DNA from: Sunxiuqinia indica
GTDB taxonomy: Bacteria > Bacteroidota > Bacteroidia > Bacteroidales > Prolixibacteraceae
Assembly (NCBI RefSeq): GCF_009847015.1
Contig: NZ_WVEM01000022.1
Coordinates: 1 to 37,614 of the forward strand
Reading direction: 5' to 3'
Length of the DNA: 37,614 bases
In this document: positions 1-8,506 of the stretch, piece after piece
Position numbering within the stretch: position 1 is the stretch's first letter
Layout: each line of letters starts with the position of its first letter
Notes under the pieces: generated by a model
The model's database searches: none
What the model was told of the DNA's origin: nothing
What the model saw: only the letters and a program-made list of their open reading frames with translations
Translations under genes and position numbers: made by a program

Positions 1-1
1 G

Positions 2-562
2 CCCTTGTATTTATATCCCCATCAGAATTTGACGCAATTTTTATTAAATCCAACGATCAAAAATAAAACCCCGCAAATTACAATGTCCGATTCTTTGGCT
101 GATGAATAATGCGGGTTAACTGTTATTATCGATTTGTTTGACCGCAAAGTTGTAGGATGGGCAATGAGTAAAGGATTGAGTGCTGAAGAAACCACAATTG
201 CTGCATGGCGGATGGCAATTAGAAACAGACCAATTACGCAAAAACTCATTTTTCACTCAGACAGGGGTATTCAATATGCTTGCTCGGCATTTACCAATGT
301 ATTGAATGCAAACAAATGGGTTTGCAGAAGTATGAGCAGAAAAGGAAATTGCTGGGATAACGCAGTTGCCGAAAGTTTCTTTAAAACAATAAAAGTTGAG
401 TTTGTGTATAAAAATCAGTTTTCAACTCAGGACCATGCAAAACTATCCTTGTTCAAATGGATTGAAACATGGTATAATCGTAGAAGGAGACACTCAGCTT
501 TGGGGTATAAAACAATGGAAGAGTTTGAATTAATAAATAACAATCAAAGAATTGCAGCATGA
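2..562 (+). pseudogene. IS3-family transposase OrfB, 5'-degraded C-terminal remnant
   Basis: This is the integrase-core half of an IS3-family DDE transposase. From position 134 the product reads FDRKVVGWAMS, then FHSDRGIQY (second catalytic Asp, about residue 43) and NAVAESFFKTIK (catalytic Glu, about residue 80), and ends with the WYNRRRRHSALGY motif typical of the family. Upstream in the same frame, a TAA at about positions 107-109 interrupts the reading, and the expected segment with the first catalytic Asp (the SDITYI region) is scrambled or partly deleted. The full protein should be about 280 residues and would begin before the window. It is therefore a dead remnant. The right end of the element probably lies near 575-600, in TTTTGTTGCATATCCA, which resembles IS3-type ends, but the partner end is outside the window. 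Confidence 0.85.
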
Positions 563-598
563 CTCTTAACTAATCGTACAGGGTTTTGTTGCATATCC

Positions 599-769
599 AG
601 TGGAAGCGTAATAAATTTTTCAATCGCCGGCAAAGAATCTAAAACATATTCGATTATGGGGGTTAGTTTTACCGAATCAAGGTCAATAAATGCATCTGGC
701 AACTTCGATACAAATGCAGGTACAGGCACAATAAACCTTAGTGGCAATGGATATTGGTTTCAAGATTAG
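599..769 (+). pseudogene. 3' stub of an unrecognised gene, broken by the IS3 insertion
   Basis: After the IS3 remnant, an open frame reads from about 599 to a TAG at 767-769. It encodes a Ser/Gly/Thr-rich, beta-strand-like stretch of about 56 residues that ends GTINLSGNGYWFQD. It has no start codon of its own. The composition looks protein-like rather than random, so I read it as the C-terminal end of a gene whose 5' part was displaced by the insertion. It lies 8 bp upstream of the small membrane-protein gene, which suggests the two were once cotranscribed. I do not recognise the family. It could still be chance. Confidence 0.35.
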
Positions 770-777
770 GTGAAAAT

Positions 778-1047
778 ATGAAAACATCACAAATAAAATT
801 GATTTGGGCGGGTGCGGTCTTCACTACTATCATGACGATATTGGCAATTCTTCAAGTTAAACTTATTTCAAATGCACTTTTATATTTATTGTCTGGTTTA
901 TATTTCTTAATTGCTGGGGTGTATATCATAATAAAACATGAAAGGTTGAGCACAAACCAACGACTTATGTGGTTAATATTAGTAGTTTTTTTCAATATTA
1001 TCGCCATAATATGTTTCTTATATTTTAACAAGACAGACAACGATTAA
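778..1047 (+). CDS. Small integral membrane protein, PLDc_N-like
   Basis: An 89-residue protein with about three hydrophobic segments: near residues 6-25 (IWAGAVFTTIMTILAIL), 30-52 (ALLYLLSGLYFLIAGVYIII) and 62-80 (LMWLILVVFFNIIAIICFLY). The last segment followed by a short polar tail resembles the phospholipase-D-nuclease N-terminal (PLDc_N) family of small membrane proteins, but the resemblance is weak. I chose the ATG at 778 because AGGTGA stands a few bases before it. An in-frame TTG at 754 would add eight residues and overlap the upstream stub. Its function is unknown. It is not obviously tied to the glycan-uptake genes downstream, from which it is separated by 355 bp. Confidence 0.6.
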   Translation: MKTSQIKLIWAGAVFTTIMTILAILQVKLISNALLYLLSGLYFLIAGVYIIIKHERLSTNQRLMWLILVVFFNIIAIICFLYFNKTDND

Positions 1048-1402
1048 GTGCTAAATATTGCGTTCCGTCCGTAACTGTTTCCAGGATCCGGGCAAAAGCA
1101 ATGGCTTTCCTGAAAGAGAGTTGATCACAAAAAGGGAACAAAATTTCATTGTCCCATCACTGCACAGCTACAGTGCTAAATCTCGTTTGTATATAAATAA
1201 TCCCGAATCCTCCCCCCTTTTAGCCTATTTTGACCCTCCTCTATTCTTGAGATAGTTCGTTAATTTGTCCATTATTTCTGAGACGTAATCTTGAAAACGC
1301 AGAAAAACAAAAAATTGAAAATTAAACACGATTTTAAATTACTGGATTAAAATATACACGACTAAATTCAATATACAGTATAAAAATGAGCGTTATAAAC
1401 TT
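1048..1402. other. Intergenic region with operon promoter and paired C-tracts
   Basis: This 355-bp stretch has no convincing gene. A 65-codon open frame at 1058-1255 lacks an ATG start and any recognisable motif. The stretch holds the C-tract pair at 1211-1240 (separate entry). Downstream are weak Bacteroidota-type promoter matches: CTTG at 1245-1248 with TATTTCTG at 1273-1280, or TTTG at 1264-1267 with TAATCTTG at 1286-1293. The 5' leader to the ATG at 1403 would be about 100-120 nt and AT-rich. Confidence 0.5.
1211..1240 (+). promoter_or_regulatory. Candidate HTCS operator A: paired C-tracts upstream of exbB-like operon
   Basis: CCCCCC at 1212-1217 and CCCTCC at 1234-1239 are separated by 16 bp, and each is followed by T. 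The same arrangement stands upstream of the first SusC gene and of the MG2-plug gene. Tandem repeats about two helical turns apart are what a dimeric AraC-type HTH would be expected to recognise. Operator function is inferred. Confidence 0.5.
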
Positions 1403-2833
1403 ATGAAAACAAGAATGATGATCAATCGAAAAAAAAACAGTTTAATGTTTGCAGTTACTATGTTAATATCTGCATTTTTGCTTTTAAACTCGCATGTTTC
1501 TGCACAAAACAACAAAAAAGCAGAGAATGGTTCGAAATTGGAAATATTCAGCAACAAGCTGCCGGCTGGAGCAAAATGGGTCGGCGATAAAAATTTTGTG
1601 CGCGAAGGTGGAATCAAAATACAGGGAACCTTTGATAATTACATATATCTTCAGTCATCAGACAGTCTCGCCAAAATAGCCGGTTTGTCAATTCCAATTC
1701 GCGAAAATCCGGGTCCTGGAGAGTATCGCTATTTGACCTTTGCCTGGATTAAATGGGGAGGGGGACAGGTTGGAATTCAACTTGGCCATCAATTGTCTTC
1801 GACGTTTCCCAACCAATCTGGCAAAAAATATAATTATACGTATGTTGCCGGTGAAGGAAATGTGATAAGTGAAGGCTACGTGTTAAGCGAAGAGATCCCG
1901 GGCAATTGGATTATTACTACCCGCGACCTTTGGAAAGACTTTGGTGATTTCACCCTAACAAGTGTATCATTTCTTTGTCCCACTCCGCGGGATGCCGGGT
2001 TCGATGGAATTGTACTTGGCACAACAGAAGATACGTTCGCTTTTGCTCCAGGTGTTCTTCCGAGCGAAGTGGCAGATCCGGTTGCCGTTAGCGGGGATGA
2101 TGAAGTGGCACTTAGTGGTACCTCCATAGCAGAGAGCTCAGAACAGCCACAAGGCGTACAAATTGACTGGGCAGCCCAAGTAAAAGCCGGAGGATTTATG
2201 ATGTATCCGTTGTATTTGATGGGTCTTTTGACAATTGTAATAGCCCTTCAACGAATAATGACCTCGCGCCAATCACGTTTAGCGCCCAAACCGCTTCGTT
2301 CATCTGTACGGGAGTACCTGAAAAAAGGAGATTTTGCAGGAGCAATTGATGCTTGTGAAAAGTACCCATCCACTCTAGCCGAATCACTTCGGTTTATTTT
2401 TAAACACCGAAATGCCGGGCGAGAAGTAGTAAGTCAGACTGCCGGAGATATAGCGGGGCGCGACATTCGAGAGCATTTGTCAAGCATTTACCCGCTTTCG
2501 GTTATCGCCTCACTATCACCTCTATTGGGACTGCTTGGCACTATTGTCGGAATGATTGAAGCCTTTGGACTAGTAGCTCTTTATGGCGACGAAGGTGGTG
2601 CTGCGATCCTTTCCGACTCAATCTCGAAGGCATTGATCACAACGGCTGCAGGTTTAATTATTGCTGCTCCGTCAGTAGCTATCTATTTTGTCCTTAAAAA
2701 ACGTATTATGGGACTGGCTTCAACTATTGAGGTAGAAATTGAAAATGTCATTACAGACATTTATTTAAATGATGAATCGCCTGAAGTAGCGAGTCCAAAA
2801 CACCAGGAGGATTGCCATGCGCCTGTCTTATGA
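1403..2833 (+). CDS. ExbB/TolQ/MotA-family proton channel with N-terminal periplasmic jelly-roll-like domain
   Basis: A 476-residue protein. Residues 1-34 form a signal peptide (cleavage near HVSA-Q). Residues about 45-210 form a periplasmic beta-rich domain with aromatic patches (YRYLTFAWIKWGGGQVG) ending FDGIVLG, like galactose-binding/LamG-type folds. A linker of about 40 residues follows. The MotA/TolQ/ExbB domain has transmembrane segments near 264-284, 364-387 (LSPLLGLLGTIVGMIEAF, the family signature) and 409-430. ExbB proteins are normally about 230 residues, so the N-terminal half is a fusion. ExbB forms the pentameric inner-membrane channel that, with ExbD, turns the proton gradient into mechanical work on an outer-membrane partner. 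The gene overlaps the next exbD-like gene by 17 nt. The ATG at 1403 gives a complete signal peptide. The C-tract pair lies about 160 bp upstream. The domain's ligand is unknown. Confidence 0.88.
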   Translation: MKTRMMINRKKNSLMFAVTMLISAFLLLNSHVSAQNNKKAENGSKLEIFSNKLPAGAKWVGDKNFVREGGIKIQGTFDNYIYLQSSDSLAKIAGLSIPIRENPGPGEYRYLTFAWIKWGGGQVGIQLGHQLSSTFPNQSGKKYNYTYVAGEGNVISEGYVLSEEIPGNWIITTRDLWKDFGDFTLTSVSFLCPTPRDAGFDGIVLGTTEDTFAFAPGVLPSEVADPVAVSGDDEVALSGTSIAESSEQPQGVQIDWAAQVKAGGFMMYPLYLMGLLTIVIALQRIMTSRQSRLAPKPLRSSVREYLKKGDFAGAIDACEKYPSTLAESLRFIFKHRNAGREVVSQTAGDIAGRDIREHLSSIYPLSVIASLSPLLGLLGTIVGMIEAFGLVALYGDEGGAAILSDSISKALITTAAGLIIAAPSVAIYFVLKKRIMGLASTIEVEIENVITDIYLNDESPEVASPKHQEDCHAPVL

Positions 2834-3281
2834 TGACGATGATAAGGTTGATGTTCAAATGTCGCCGCTGATCGACTGTGTTTTTCTGCTCCTCATCTTT
2901 TTCCTGGTAACCACTATGATGAAAAAGTGGGAAATGCAGATTCCTCTGTCGCTGCCACCAATGACATCAAGTTTGTCAACGACGAGGTCAGGTCAGGATG
3001 CCGTGATTATTGCCGTGGATGAGAACAAAAATCTGTACCAGGTGCTGAACCACGACGCTTATAACGGGCGTAATGACTATGTACAGATTGATGACCTAAC
3101 CGTTTTTCTTAACAGTTTAAAAAATAGCGAAGGGGCGGATATAACCATTGATGTTGCCGCCTATCGGGCGGTTTCGGTCAAATCGGTGATTGATGTATTC
3201 GATAAATGTCAACTACAAGGATTCACACGTACGCGAGTACGATTAGGAAGCAAACCATATGAACTTACCGTTACAGAATAA
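2817..3281 (+). CDS. ExbD/TolR-family biopolymer transport protein (first copy)
   Basis: A 154-residue protein with the ExbD layout: a short cytoplasmic N-terminus, one membrane segment (about residues 16-36, MSPLIDCVFLLLIFFLV) and a periplasmic domain. The Asp in PLID (residue 20) matches the essential proton-carrying Asp of ExbD/TolR. It should assemble inside the ExbB pentamer. Its start lies inside the end of the exbB-like gene (17-nt overlap), which implies translational coupling. The periplasmic part is slightly longer than usual and ends LGSKPYELTVTE. It is followed, again with overlap, by a second ExbD-type gene. Confidence 0.9.
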   Translation: MRLSYDDDDKVDVQMSPLIDCVFLLLIFFLVTTMMKKWEMQIPLSLPPMTSSLSTTRSGQDAVIIAVDENKNLYQVLNHDAYNGRNDYVQIDDLTVFLNSLKNSEGADITIDVAAYRAVSVKSVIDVFDKCQLQGFTRTRVRLGSKPYELTVTE

Positions 3282-3684
3282 CGAAGACGAACCGGAAGTA
3301 TCTATGTCGCCATTGATCGACTGTGTCTTCCTGTTATTAATTTTCTTCCTGGTCTCAACCATGACCAAGGTGAAGAACAGAGATATCCCAATTGATTTAC
3401 CGACTTCGGAATCGGCAATCAAGCTAAAACCAGACGACAAACAGGCGATCGTTGGATTAGACAACGATGGTAACTTTTACTGGGATGGTCAACCCTGTTC
3501 TACTAATTTTATGCTTGAGCAATTAAGAACAATCTGCATAACAACTCCAGACCGTCGCATCCGAATCGATATGGACAAGGGTACTCCATTTGGCCGCTTT
3601 GTTGAGGTCATGGATGCATGTCAGTTTTACAACCTTAGTAATATAGGGATACGAACTTATGATGAAAACTACAACAAAAACTAG
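3259..3684 (+). CDS. ExbD/TolR-family biopolymer transport protein (second copy)
   Basis: A 141-residue ExbD-type protein with the same membrane segment as its neighbour (MSPLIDCVFLLLIFFLVSTM, about residues 16-35), including the conserved Asp. The periplasmic domain differs clearly from the first copy. The two are therefore old paralogues rather than a recent duplication, and they may form the ExbD heterodimer thought to sit inside one ExbB pentamer. The gene overlaps the first exbD-like gene by 23 nt and the next gene by 26 nt. Double ExbD genes are common in Bacteroidota and Planctomycetota Exb loci. Confidence 0.9.
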   Translation: MNLPLQNNEDEPEVSMSPLIDCVFLLLIFFLVSTMTKVKNRDIPIDLPTSESAIKLKPDDKQAIVGLDNDGNFYWDGQPCSTNFMLEQLRTICITTPDRRIRIDMDKGTPFGRFVEVMDACQFYNLSNIGIRTYDENYNKN

Positions 3685-5194
3685 CAGAACTGCAGTAATT
3701 CTTTCGTGGGCGATCGCATTGATCGGTTGCATTGGGTTGGTGCTGTTCCTTTGGCTTTTGCCAACACCTGAAAAGGGAGCAATGAGGCTTCAGGACAAAT
3801 ATAATCGACCAGTTCGCAATGTTGGTCGTAGAATTAAGAAGGAACAGTCGCAGCGAGCCCTTCCACCTGACTATGCCCGGCAACTCGTTAAGCAGTCTGA
3901 AGTACTTATTAAAAAGGATCTTGAGACTCGGCTGAAAAAATTTCAGGAGATGTCTGAAAAGATGAGGCAGCGAAAAGATGGGCTGCTGGAGCAAGTTGAA
4001 AAAAGACAACTGCCACCTTCGGCACCGGACGATGCTAATAATACTTCAGTAGCACGCAATATTCCGCGAGCGGGAAGTCCACCGCTTGCCTCGAATCCTA
4101 CTGTTAAGGATTTGTATGACATGCTAAAGCAATATGAAGTTGAAATTCAGAGAAGCCATCTTGCTTCCATTGCTGCAAAACAATCCCTATCAAAGGGGCT
4201 TTCCTTTCCTGAAGTGTATAATTCGTTGCAATTAGGATCGTCGTTTATGCCCGATTTTGATGAGCTGATTCGCAATCAGACCAACGGACAAGACTGGAAT
4301 CGCTCTTTGAGCAGCAACACCAGCGGTGATCTAGAGATTAACAACACGGCAGATCTGAATAATTACCGGGGTTTGCTTGGCCAAACTTCCCGGCAGGCAG
4401 GGTTGGCCGGAGCACGTCTGGAAAGTTTATTCGGCGTTCCAAACCCCGGCGGCAAAAAACCAGACGGAGGCTCCAACTATCCTGGAGAAGGTAGTGGAAG
4501 CGGGGACGGCGGAATGGAGGTGAATTTCTCGAATACCGGTAGCAAAACTCCAATGAGCCATTATCAGGGTGGCCGACTGGATCAGGAAATGGTAAAAGCA
4601 CAAGCCCTTTCTGGACGGCGTGTCACGAAACAAGCAGAGCGTAAAGGGTGGTTGTACATTAACACCTGGTATATGATTGGACCTTGGGAAAATTATGGTC
4701 GCGATGACTTTGCAATCGTTCATCCACCAGAAATTTCGATTGACTTTGATGCTGTTTATACCGACGGACAGGTAGGCCAAGGAACTGCAGAAACCGATTC
4801 TGATCCATTGAAGATGATAGGTGAAGAGGTTGAGCTGGATGGAACCCTTCGGTGGAATTTTATGCAAAGCGAGTCAATGCATAACACGGTTCCTGTTACT
4901 ACTGGACATTCAACTTACTACGCTTACACTGAATTGTATTTTGATGAGCCAGCAACTATGTTGGTGGCTATTGGAACCGATGACAGCGGGCGCGTTTGGA
5001 TTAATGGGAAGGATGTTTGGCAAGACAGGGGGACCAGCTGGTACTACATTGACGAAAGTATGACCCTTTTCCAATTTCGGCAGGGGTGGAACAGGGTTCT
5101 TGTCCGCTTGGAAAACAGCGGAGGAGGACCTGCAGGCTTTAGTCTTTTGATTTGTCCACCTGAAGCTGTAAGTAGTGACAAACTTGACAAATAA
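3659..5194 (+). CDS. Single-pass inner-membrane protein with coiled coil, Gly-rich linker and C-terminal PA14/jelly-roll-like domain
   Basis: A 511-residue protein. It has one uncleaved membrane segment (about residues 12-34, AVILSWAIALIGCIGLVLFL), a charged helical/coiled-coil region (about 70-118), a low-complexity region with a Gly-rich linker (about 263-287), and a C-terminal beta-rich domain (about 328-500). That domain carries WYMIGPWENYG, DDSGRVWINGKDVW and GWNRVLVRLENSGGG, a pattern of PA14-like carbohydrate-binding modules. The topology (short N-terminus inside, one helix, long periplasmic arm, C-terminal domain) is that of TonB, and the gene occupies the position TonB often takes after exbB-exbD. 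No TonB C-terminal domain is visible. It overlaps the second exbD-like gene by 26 nt, so it is very likely part of the same complex. A role as a periplasmic transducer or sensor is inference. Confidence 0.75.
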   Translation: MMKTTTKTSRTAVILSWAIALIGCIGLVLFLWLLPTPEKGAMRLQDKYNRPVRNVGRRIKKEQSQRALPPDYARQLVKQSEVLIKKDLETRLKKFQEMSEKMRQRKDGLLEQVEKRQLPPSAPDDANNTSVARNIPRAGSPPLASNPTVKDLYDMLKQYEVEIQRSHLASIAAKQSLSKGLSFPEVYNSLQLGSSFMPDFDELIRNQTNGQDWNRSLSSNTSGDLEINNTADLNNYRGLLGQTSRQAGLAGARLESLFGVPNPGGKKPDGGSNYPGEGSGSGDGGMEVNFSNTGSKTPMSHYQGGRLDQEMVKAQALSGRRVTKQAERKGWLYINTWYMIGPWENYGRDDFAIVHPPEISIDFDAVYTDGQVGQGTAETDSDPLKMIGEEVELDGTLRWNFMQSESMHNTVPVTTGHSTYYAYTELYFDEPATMLVAIGTDDSGRVWINGKDVWQDRGTSWYYIDESMTLFQFRQGWNRVLVRLENSGGGPAGFSLLICPPEAVSSDKLDK

Positions 5195-5197
5195 GCC

Positions 5198-5597
5198 TGC
5201 TTCGTTTTGTTATCAATTGTTTTGACACTAACAGCCTGTAGAAAGAAAAATAACCAATACACATTGGTTGAGTTGCAAAATTATATTATCCCACGGGTTA
5301 TTTTGCCGATCCTTCAATTGTTGAGCATGAAGGGAAGTTTTACCTTTATGTTACTGCCGATCCCTGGGATACCGAATGGGTGTCAGATGATATACAGAAA
5401 TGGACATTCCGCCGGCTGAGCTAGCCAACCAAAGCGGCATGTACCTTACCACGATCCAATAACAATAAAGTGTGGGCATACTCTGTGGTGAAGAAAGGAG
5501 ACGCTTTTTATATGTATGTTTCGGTAGGCTCTGGGGGCTGGTGCGGCAAAGCAGGGCATCTTCCAGGAGCCTGTCGGACTTCCAATTTTCTAATTTA
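5198..5597 (+). pseudogene. GH43-type glycoside hydrolase lipoprotein, broken
   Basis: The frame at 5207 reads LLSIVLTLTAC RKK, a lipoprotein signal without an ATG. Near 5280 the reading shifts to a second frame beginning YYPTGYFADPSIV and EGKFYLYVTADPW, the N-terminal blade of GH43 beta-propeller hydrolases with its catalytic-base Asp in ADPS. It continues WVSDDIQKWTFRRL, is cut by an in-frame TAG at 5422-5424, then resumes NNNKVWAYSVVKKGDAFYMYVSVGS. It ends where the IS1182-type element begins near 5598. The rest of the gene, normally another 200 or more residues, is not found after the element, so it was deleted. Intact relatives act on arabinan- or xylan-type or related glycans. Its place directly behind the Exb operon suggests it was that operon's last gene. 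Confidence 0.75.
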
Positions 5598-5659
5598 GGG
5601 TCTGCTGATTTTCTACGCGCCACACGAGTTGAATATTGGAACAAGCAAAAGATTCTTGT

Positions 5660-5668
5660 CAAATAATT
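5660..5668. repeat. IS4 target-site duplication, left copy
   Basis: CAAATAATT here is repeated exactly at 6866-6874, on the other side of the IS4-family element. Joining the two sides at this word restores an open C-terminal reading frame of the IS1182-type transposase on the minus strand, which supports it as the true target duplication. Confidence 0.65.
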
Positions 5669-6865
5669 ATAAGTACATGACAAAAATTTGAATATATCTA
5701 TATTATCCTGAAATAAAGCGTTTAATAGTGCCGAAGCGATGTAAGTTAGCCCATATTAAAAAATACTTTTAGCTCTTTTCCCATGCTTTTTGATGGCGAT
5801 TGGTTTAATGTGTTTATGCAAATAATCACCTACCAGATATGCCCATGTAAAAGCAACGATCACCAATGCAAATAGTTTTTCGTTCCGTTCGATTTCCGTT
5901 AAGTGGGTGTCCTCAATGTTGAACCCACTTGTTTTCGGCGCTCTAAAAGCTGTTTCAATCTGCCATCGTTGCTTGTATATTTCCAAAGCATCTTCAGGTT
6001 TGTTGAACGAGATAACAATCTGCAATTCAGGTTTTCCCTCTTTGTCTTTTCCTTTTGATGCAGAGAGATAACAGAGTTGATTGTTCAGGTAAACAATCCG
6101 GTGATTTACCCGGCAACCGTTCATTGGCAAATCGGCAAACAACCAACTGGCTTTGACATGCTTCCCATTGTGAGCTTGCACAACCCAAAAGTTTTCGCGG
6201 ATGCGGATACAGTATCGAATCCGGTTCTCATTCCGATATTTGATCCATCTTTCACCAACAAACTCGCGATCTGCCGTTAAACAATCCAACGATTCTGAAC
6301 CAAACAGACCGACAAAACGATCAATCAATTCAATCCGTTCATTGGTATTTGAATTACTAAATTTGGGCAACAACTTAAACAGCAACTCCGTTATAAACAA
6401 CCGCAAGTACCAATACATTAATATTGCTTTGCCCAAACTTCCAATTGGTGCGGTCCATTGCCAGGCGAAAAGGTGGATTATGCGGTAATAGCCGAAATAT
6501 CAATCGAGCCATCAATTCCGTATCAAGTAAATATGCTGCCATAAACCGTTGAATTCTCCGTAGAGAAGAACTGGTATTGGCACTTGAATCAAATGCCGAA
6601 GCAAGCTTTTCAAAACCAACTGTTCGCACCTTGCAGAGTGCACTGATAAATAAAACAAAGAACTTAACACGTGCCATATTCCAACCTGATTGCTCATGGA
6701 AAATGGCAACTAATTCACTATATTTCGACTCTAGCTTGGGTGTCATATCTCTCACAAAGCGACTTGATAATTCCTTATAATATACTTATAGATAAGTTGT
6801 TAGTCAAGTTTTTTTCCTGCTTGTTTTACAGATAGTCAGATGTTTATATTTTTGTCATGTACAAG
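5669..6865 (-). mobile_element. IS4-family insertion sequence, about 1.2 kb
   Basis: The near-terminal inverted repeats are perfect over 15 bp: GTACATGACAAAAAT at 5673-5687 and its complement at 6848-6862. They are flanked by the 9-bp direct repeat CAAATAATT (5660-5668 and 6866-6874). The outermost 3-4 bp of each end do not pair perfectly. The only gene inside is the frameshifted transposase at 5756-6755. The element sits near the 3' end of the IS1182-type transposase gene, so it arrived later. Confidence 0.75.
5756..6755 (-). pseudogene. IS4-family DDE transposase, frameshifted
   Basis: Two overlapping minus-strand frames make up one transposase. The N-terminal piece (6375-6755) carries LAMDRTNWKFG with the first catalytic Asp and ends NGVAV at a stop. 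The C-terminal piece (5756-6436) resumes at LLFKLLPKFSNSNTNERIEL and carries CLTADREFVG (second Asp) and YKQRWQIETAFRAPK, which fits the IS4 signature Y-2-R-3-E-6-K. The junction near 6400 has lost a few codons and shifted frame, so no full-length enzyme is made unless by frameshifting. All catalytic residues are otherwise present, which points to recent inactivation. The C-terminal frame ends at HGKRAKSIF. Confidence 0.85.
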
Positions 6866-8343
6866 CAAATAATTTTAATCTTACCAGGTTTTTGATGGCC
6901 GTTTTTAAGTTTTTAGATAAGAGCATAAAAGAATCTTTCCATTTTTTTGCCACTTGCAGTAACTTGGCCAGGTTCATGACAAAAAGTATCGCATTGATCC
7001 ATGATTCGGAGGTTTCGGGAAGTCTGACCATGATATTATTGAGCCCGTACCCACGTTTAGCTTGCCCGAACTTGCTTTCCACATGGTTGCGTTTGGATGC
7101 TTCTTTTTTATCACGGTATTTCTGTCCCGCAGTTTGGCTGTCATTTTTCGGTGGCCTTCCCATGGGTTTACCATAGATCTTAATCCCTTTTTCTTTGAGG
7201 CATTTGCGGTTTTCCCTTGTCTGGAAAATCTTGTCACCAAGGAATACCTTGGAGGAGCAGTCATAGGTTTGTTTAAAATTTTCTACCTGCATTTTTACAT
7301 CTGCACTTTCATTATAGGGCATTCCAGCTGAACCAGTCTATCCGACAGAATCCGTTTACCTCACTGATGTTAGTTTTCACACCAAATTCCATTTTCTCTT
7401 AGCCCCAGACAATCGGACGCACATGGGGCTGGAAAGGTTTACAATGCGATTCCTGCATTGATGGGTTTTATTCTCATACATCAATTTTTGCTGGCTGTAC
7501 ACTTTCCGGATGGTTTCCATCAGTTCCCTGTCGCGTTTTTCAAGCAGCCCTGCCTGGCCGGGTTTTAACAACAAGCTGTCAACTATTTTTATATAGCGGG
7601 AAATGTATTGAAGCTGCCCCCTGATGCCACGGCGGATCTGCTTCTTTGTTTTCTGTTTCTTCTTGGCAATGTTCAGGGAATGCTCACGGGCAATCCTGCG
7701 GTAAGTTCTTGGTTTTGTTCCATCTGCTGATCGAAGGTACAGCAGGTCTATGATTCGTTCCAGGTTTTCCCTGGGGGTGTTTAATAGTTTCAAATCTGTA
7801 GGATAGGTGATCCCCTGATCGGCCACAGTCACGTCTTCTTTCAGTGTTCCCCGGTTATTGTTCTTTTCGGCTCCCTCACTTTTCCCTTGGCTTTTCCAGC
7901 TGTTGCTTTCTTTAAATACGGGACTGGGGCGGTTTAATCTGTTCGGATGCTTCGATGATCCGTTGGTTGAAAGCCTCAAACTCCTAGCTTCCCAGTCTTT
8001 TCTTGATATCGACAAACAGGCTGGCATCAAAAACCGGTTGGGTGGTAAAAGACGGCAGCCCGCAAAAGTATTGCAGGTAAATGTTTTCCTGTATCATTTC
8101 TATGGTACCCCGGTCATCGCCACCAAGCTTGTGCTTGACGATCAATGCGGCTATGAATGTGCGGAGGTTTACACTTTTACGCCCGGAGCCCGCATCAAGC
8201 TTCCGGCTATAAATGGCTTCAAGGGAACCCCAAGGAATTAATGAGGCTAATTTTACCCATCGGTTCTTCTTATCCAACTCTTGCTGGAAAAGATGTTTGA
8301 ACATTTTTAAACTTAACTGGCTTTGTGGCGTGTAATCAATCAT
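6855..8343 (-). pseudogene. IS1182/IS5-type DDE transposase, multiply broken
   Basis: Three minus-strand pieces belong to one protein. Piece 1 (7984-8343) is the DUF772-type N-terminal domain (SLEAIYSRKLDAG, VFDASLFVDIKKRLG), ending at an in-frame TAG. Piece 2 (about 7377-7920) runs from GTLKEDVTVADQGITYP through MYENKTHQCRNRIVNL. Piece 3 (6855-7322) includes VFLGDKIFQTRENRK and RNHVESKFGQAKRGYGLNN (later catalytic Asp and Glu) and ends VRLKLF before running into the IS4 end. Frameshifts lie near 7916 and 7425, and a small deletion near 7325-7335. The original C-terminal tail is at about 5618-5668, beyond the IS4 element. Confidence 0.8.
6866..6874. repeat. IS4 target-site duplication, right copy
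   Basis: Exact repeat of CAAATAATT at 5660-5668. It marks the right boundary of the IS4-family element inside the IS1182-type transposase gene. Confidence 0.65.
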
Positions 8344-8506
8344 ATTTGCAAGGGTTTTGAACCCAATTTATACAAAACCTTGCATTTACCCCAATCCTGA
8401 ATCTTAAGAATACGAACAATTAACTATTTATAATCAGTAAGTTGTACGTGAATTTCATGAAAATAAGCAGACTCTATGTAATTCGATGATGCCGTATGTT
8501 AAAAAA

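Larger units (their letters stand above)
5598..8474 (-). mobile_element. IS1182/IS5-type element, interrupted by an IS4-family element
   Basis: The ends are imperfect inverted repeats: GGGTCTGCTGATTTTC at 5598-5613 and GAAAATAAGCAGACTC at 8459-8474, 14 of 16 paired. A TA stands outside each end (5596-5597 and 8475-8476). Removing the inner IS4 element (about 1.2 kb) leaves about 1.68 kb, a normal size for this type. The transposase is on the minus strand. A hairpin (TGCAAGGGTTTTG at 8347-8359 with CAAAACCTTGCA at 8373-8384) lies just upstream of the transposase start and may block read-through. The element separates the GH43 remnant from the SusC promoter, and its right end stops only about 32 bp before operator B. 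Confidence 0.7.

Noticed and set aside
1058-1255. 65-codon open frame upstream of the ExbB operon
   Set aside because: No ATG start, no signal peptide, no recognisable motif, and it runs through the C-tract operator region.
5614-5666. Frame ending RATRVEYWNKQKILVK as the C-terminus of the GH43 gene
   Set aside because: It lies inside the left end of the IS1182-type element, after the inverted repeat at 5598-5613. On the opposite strand the same bases continue the transposase frame, so it is a shadow of the element.
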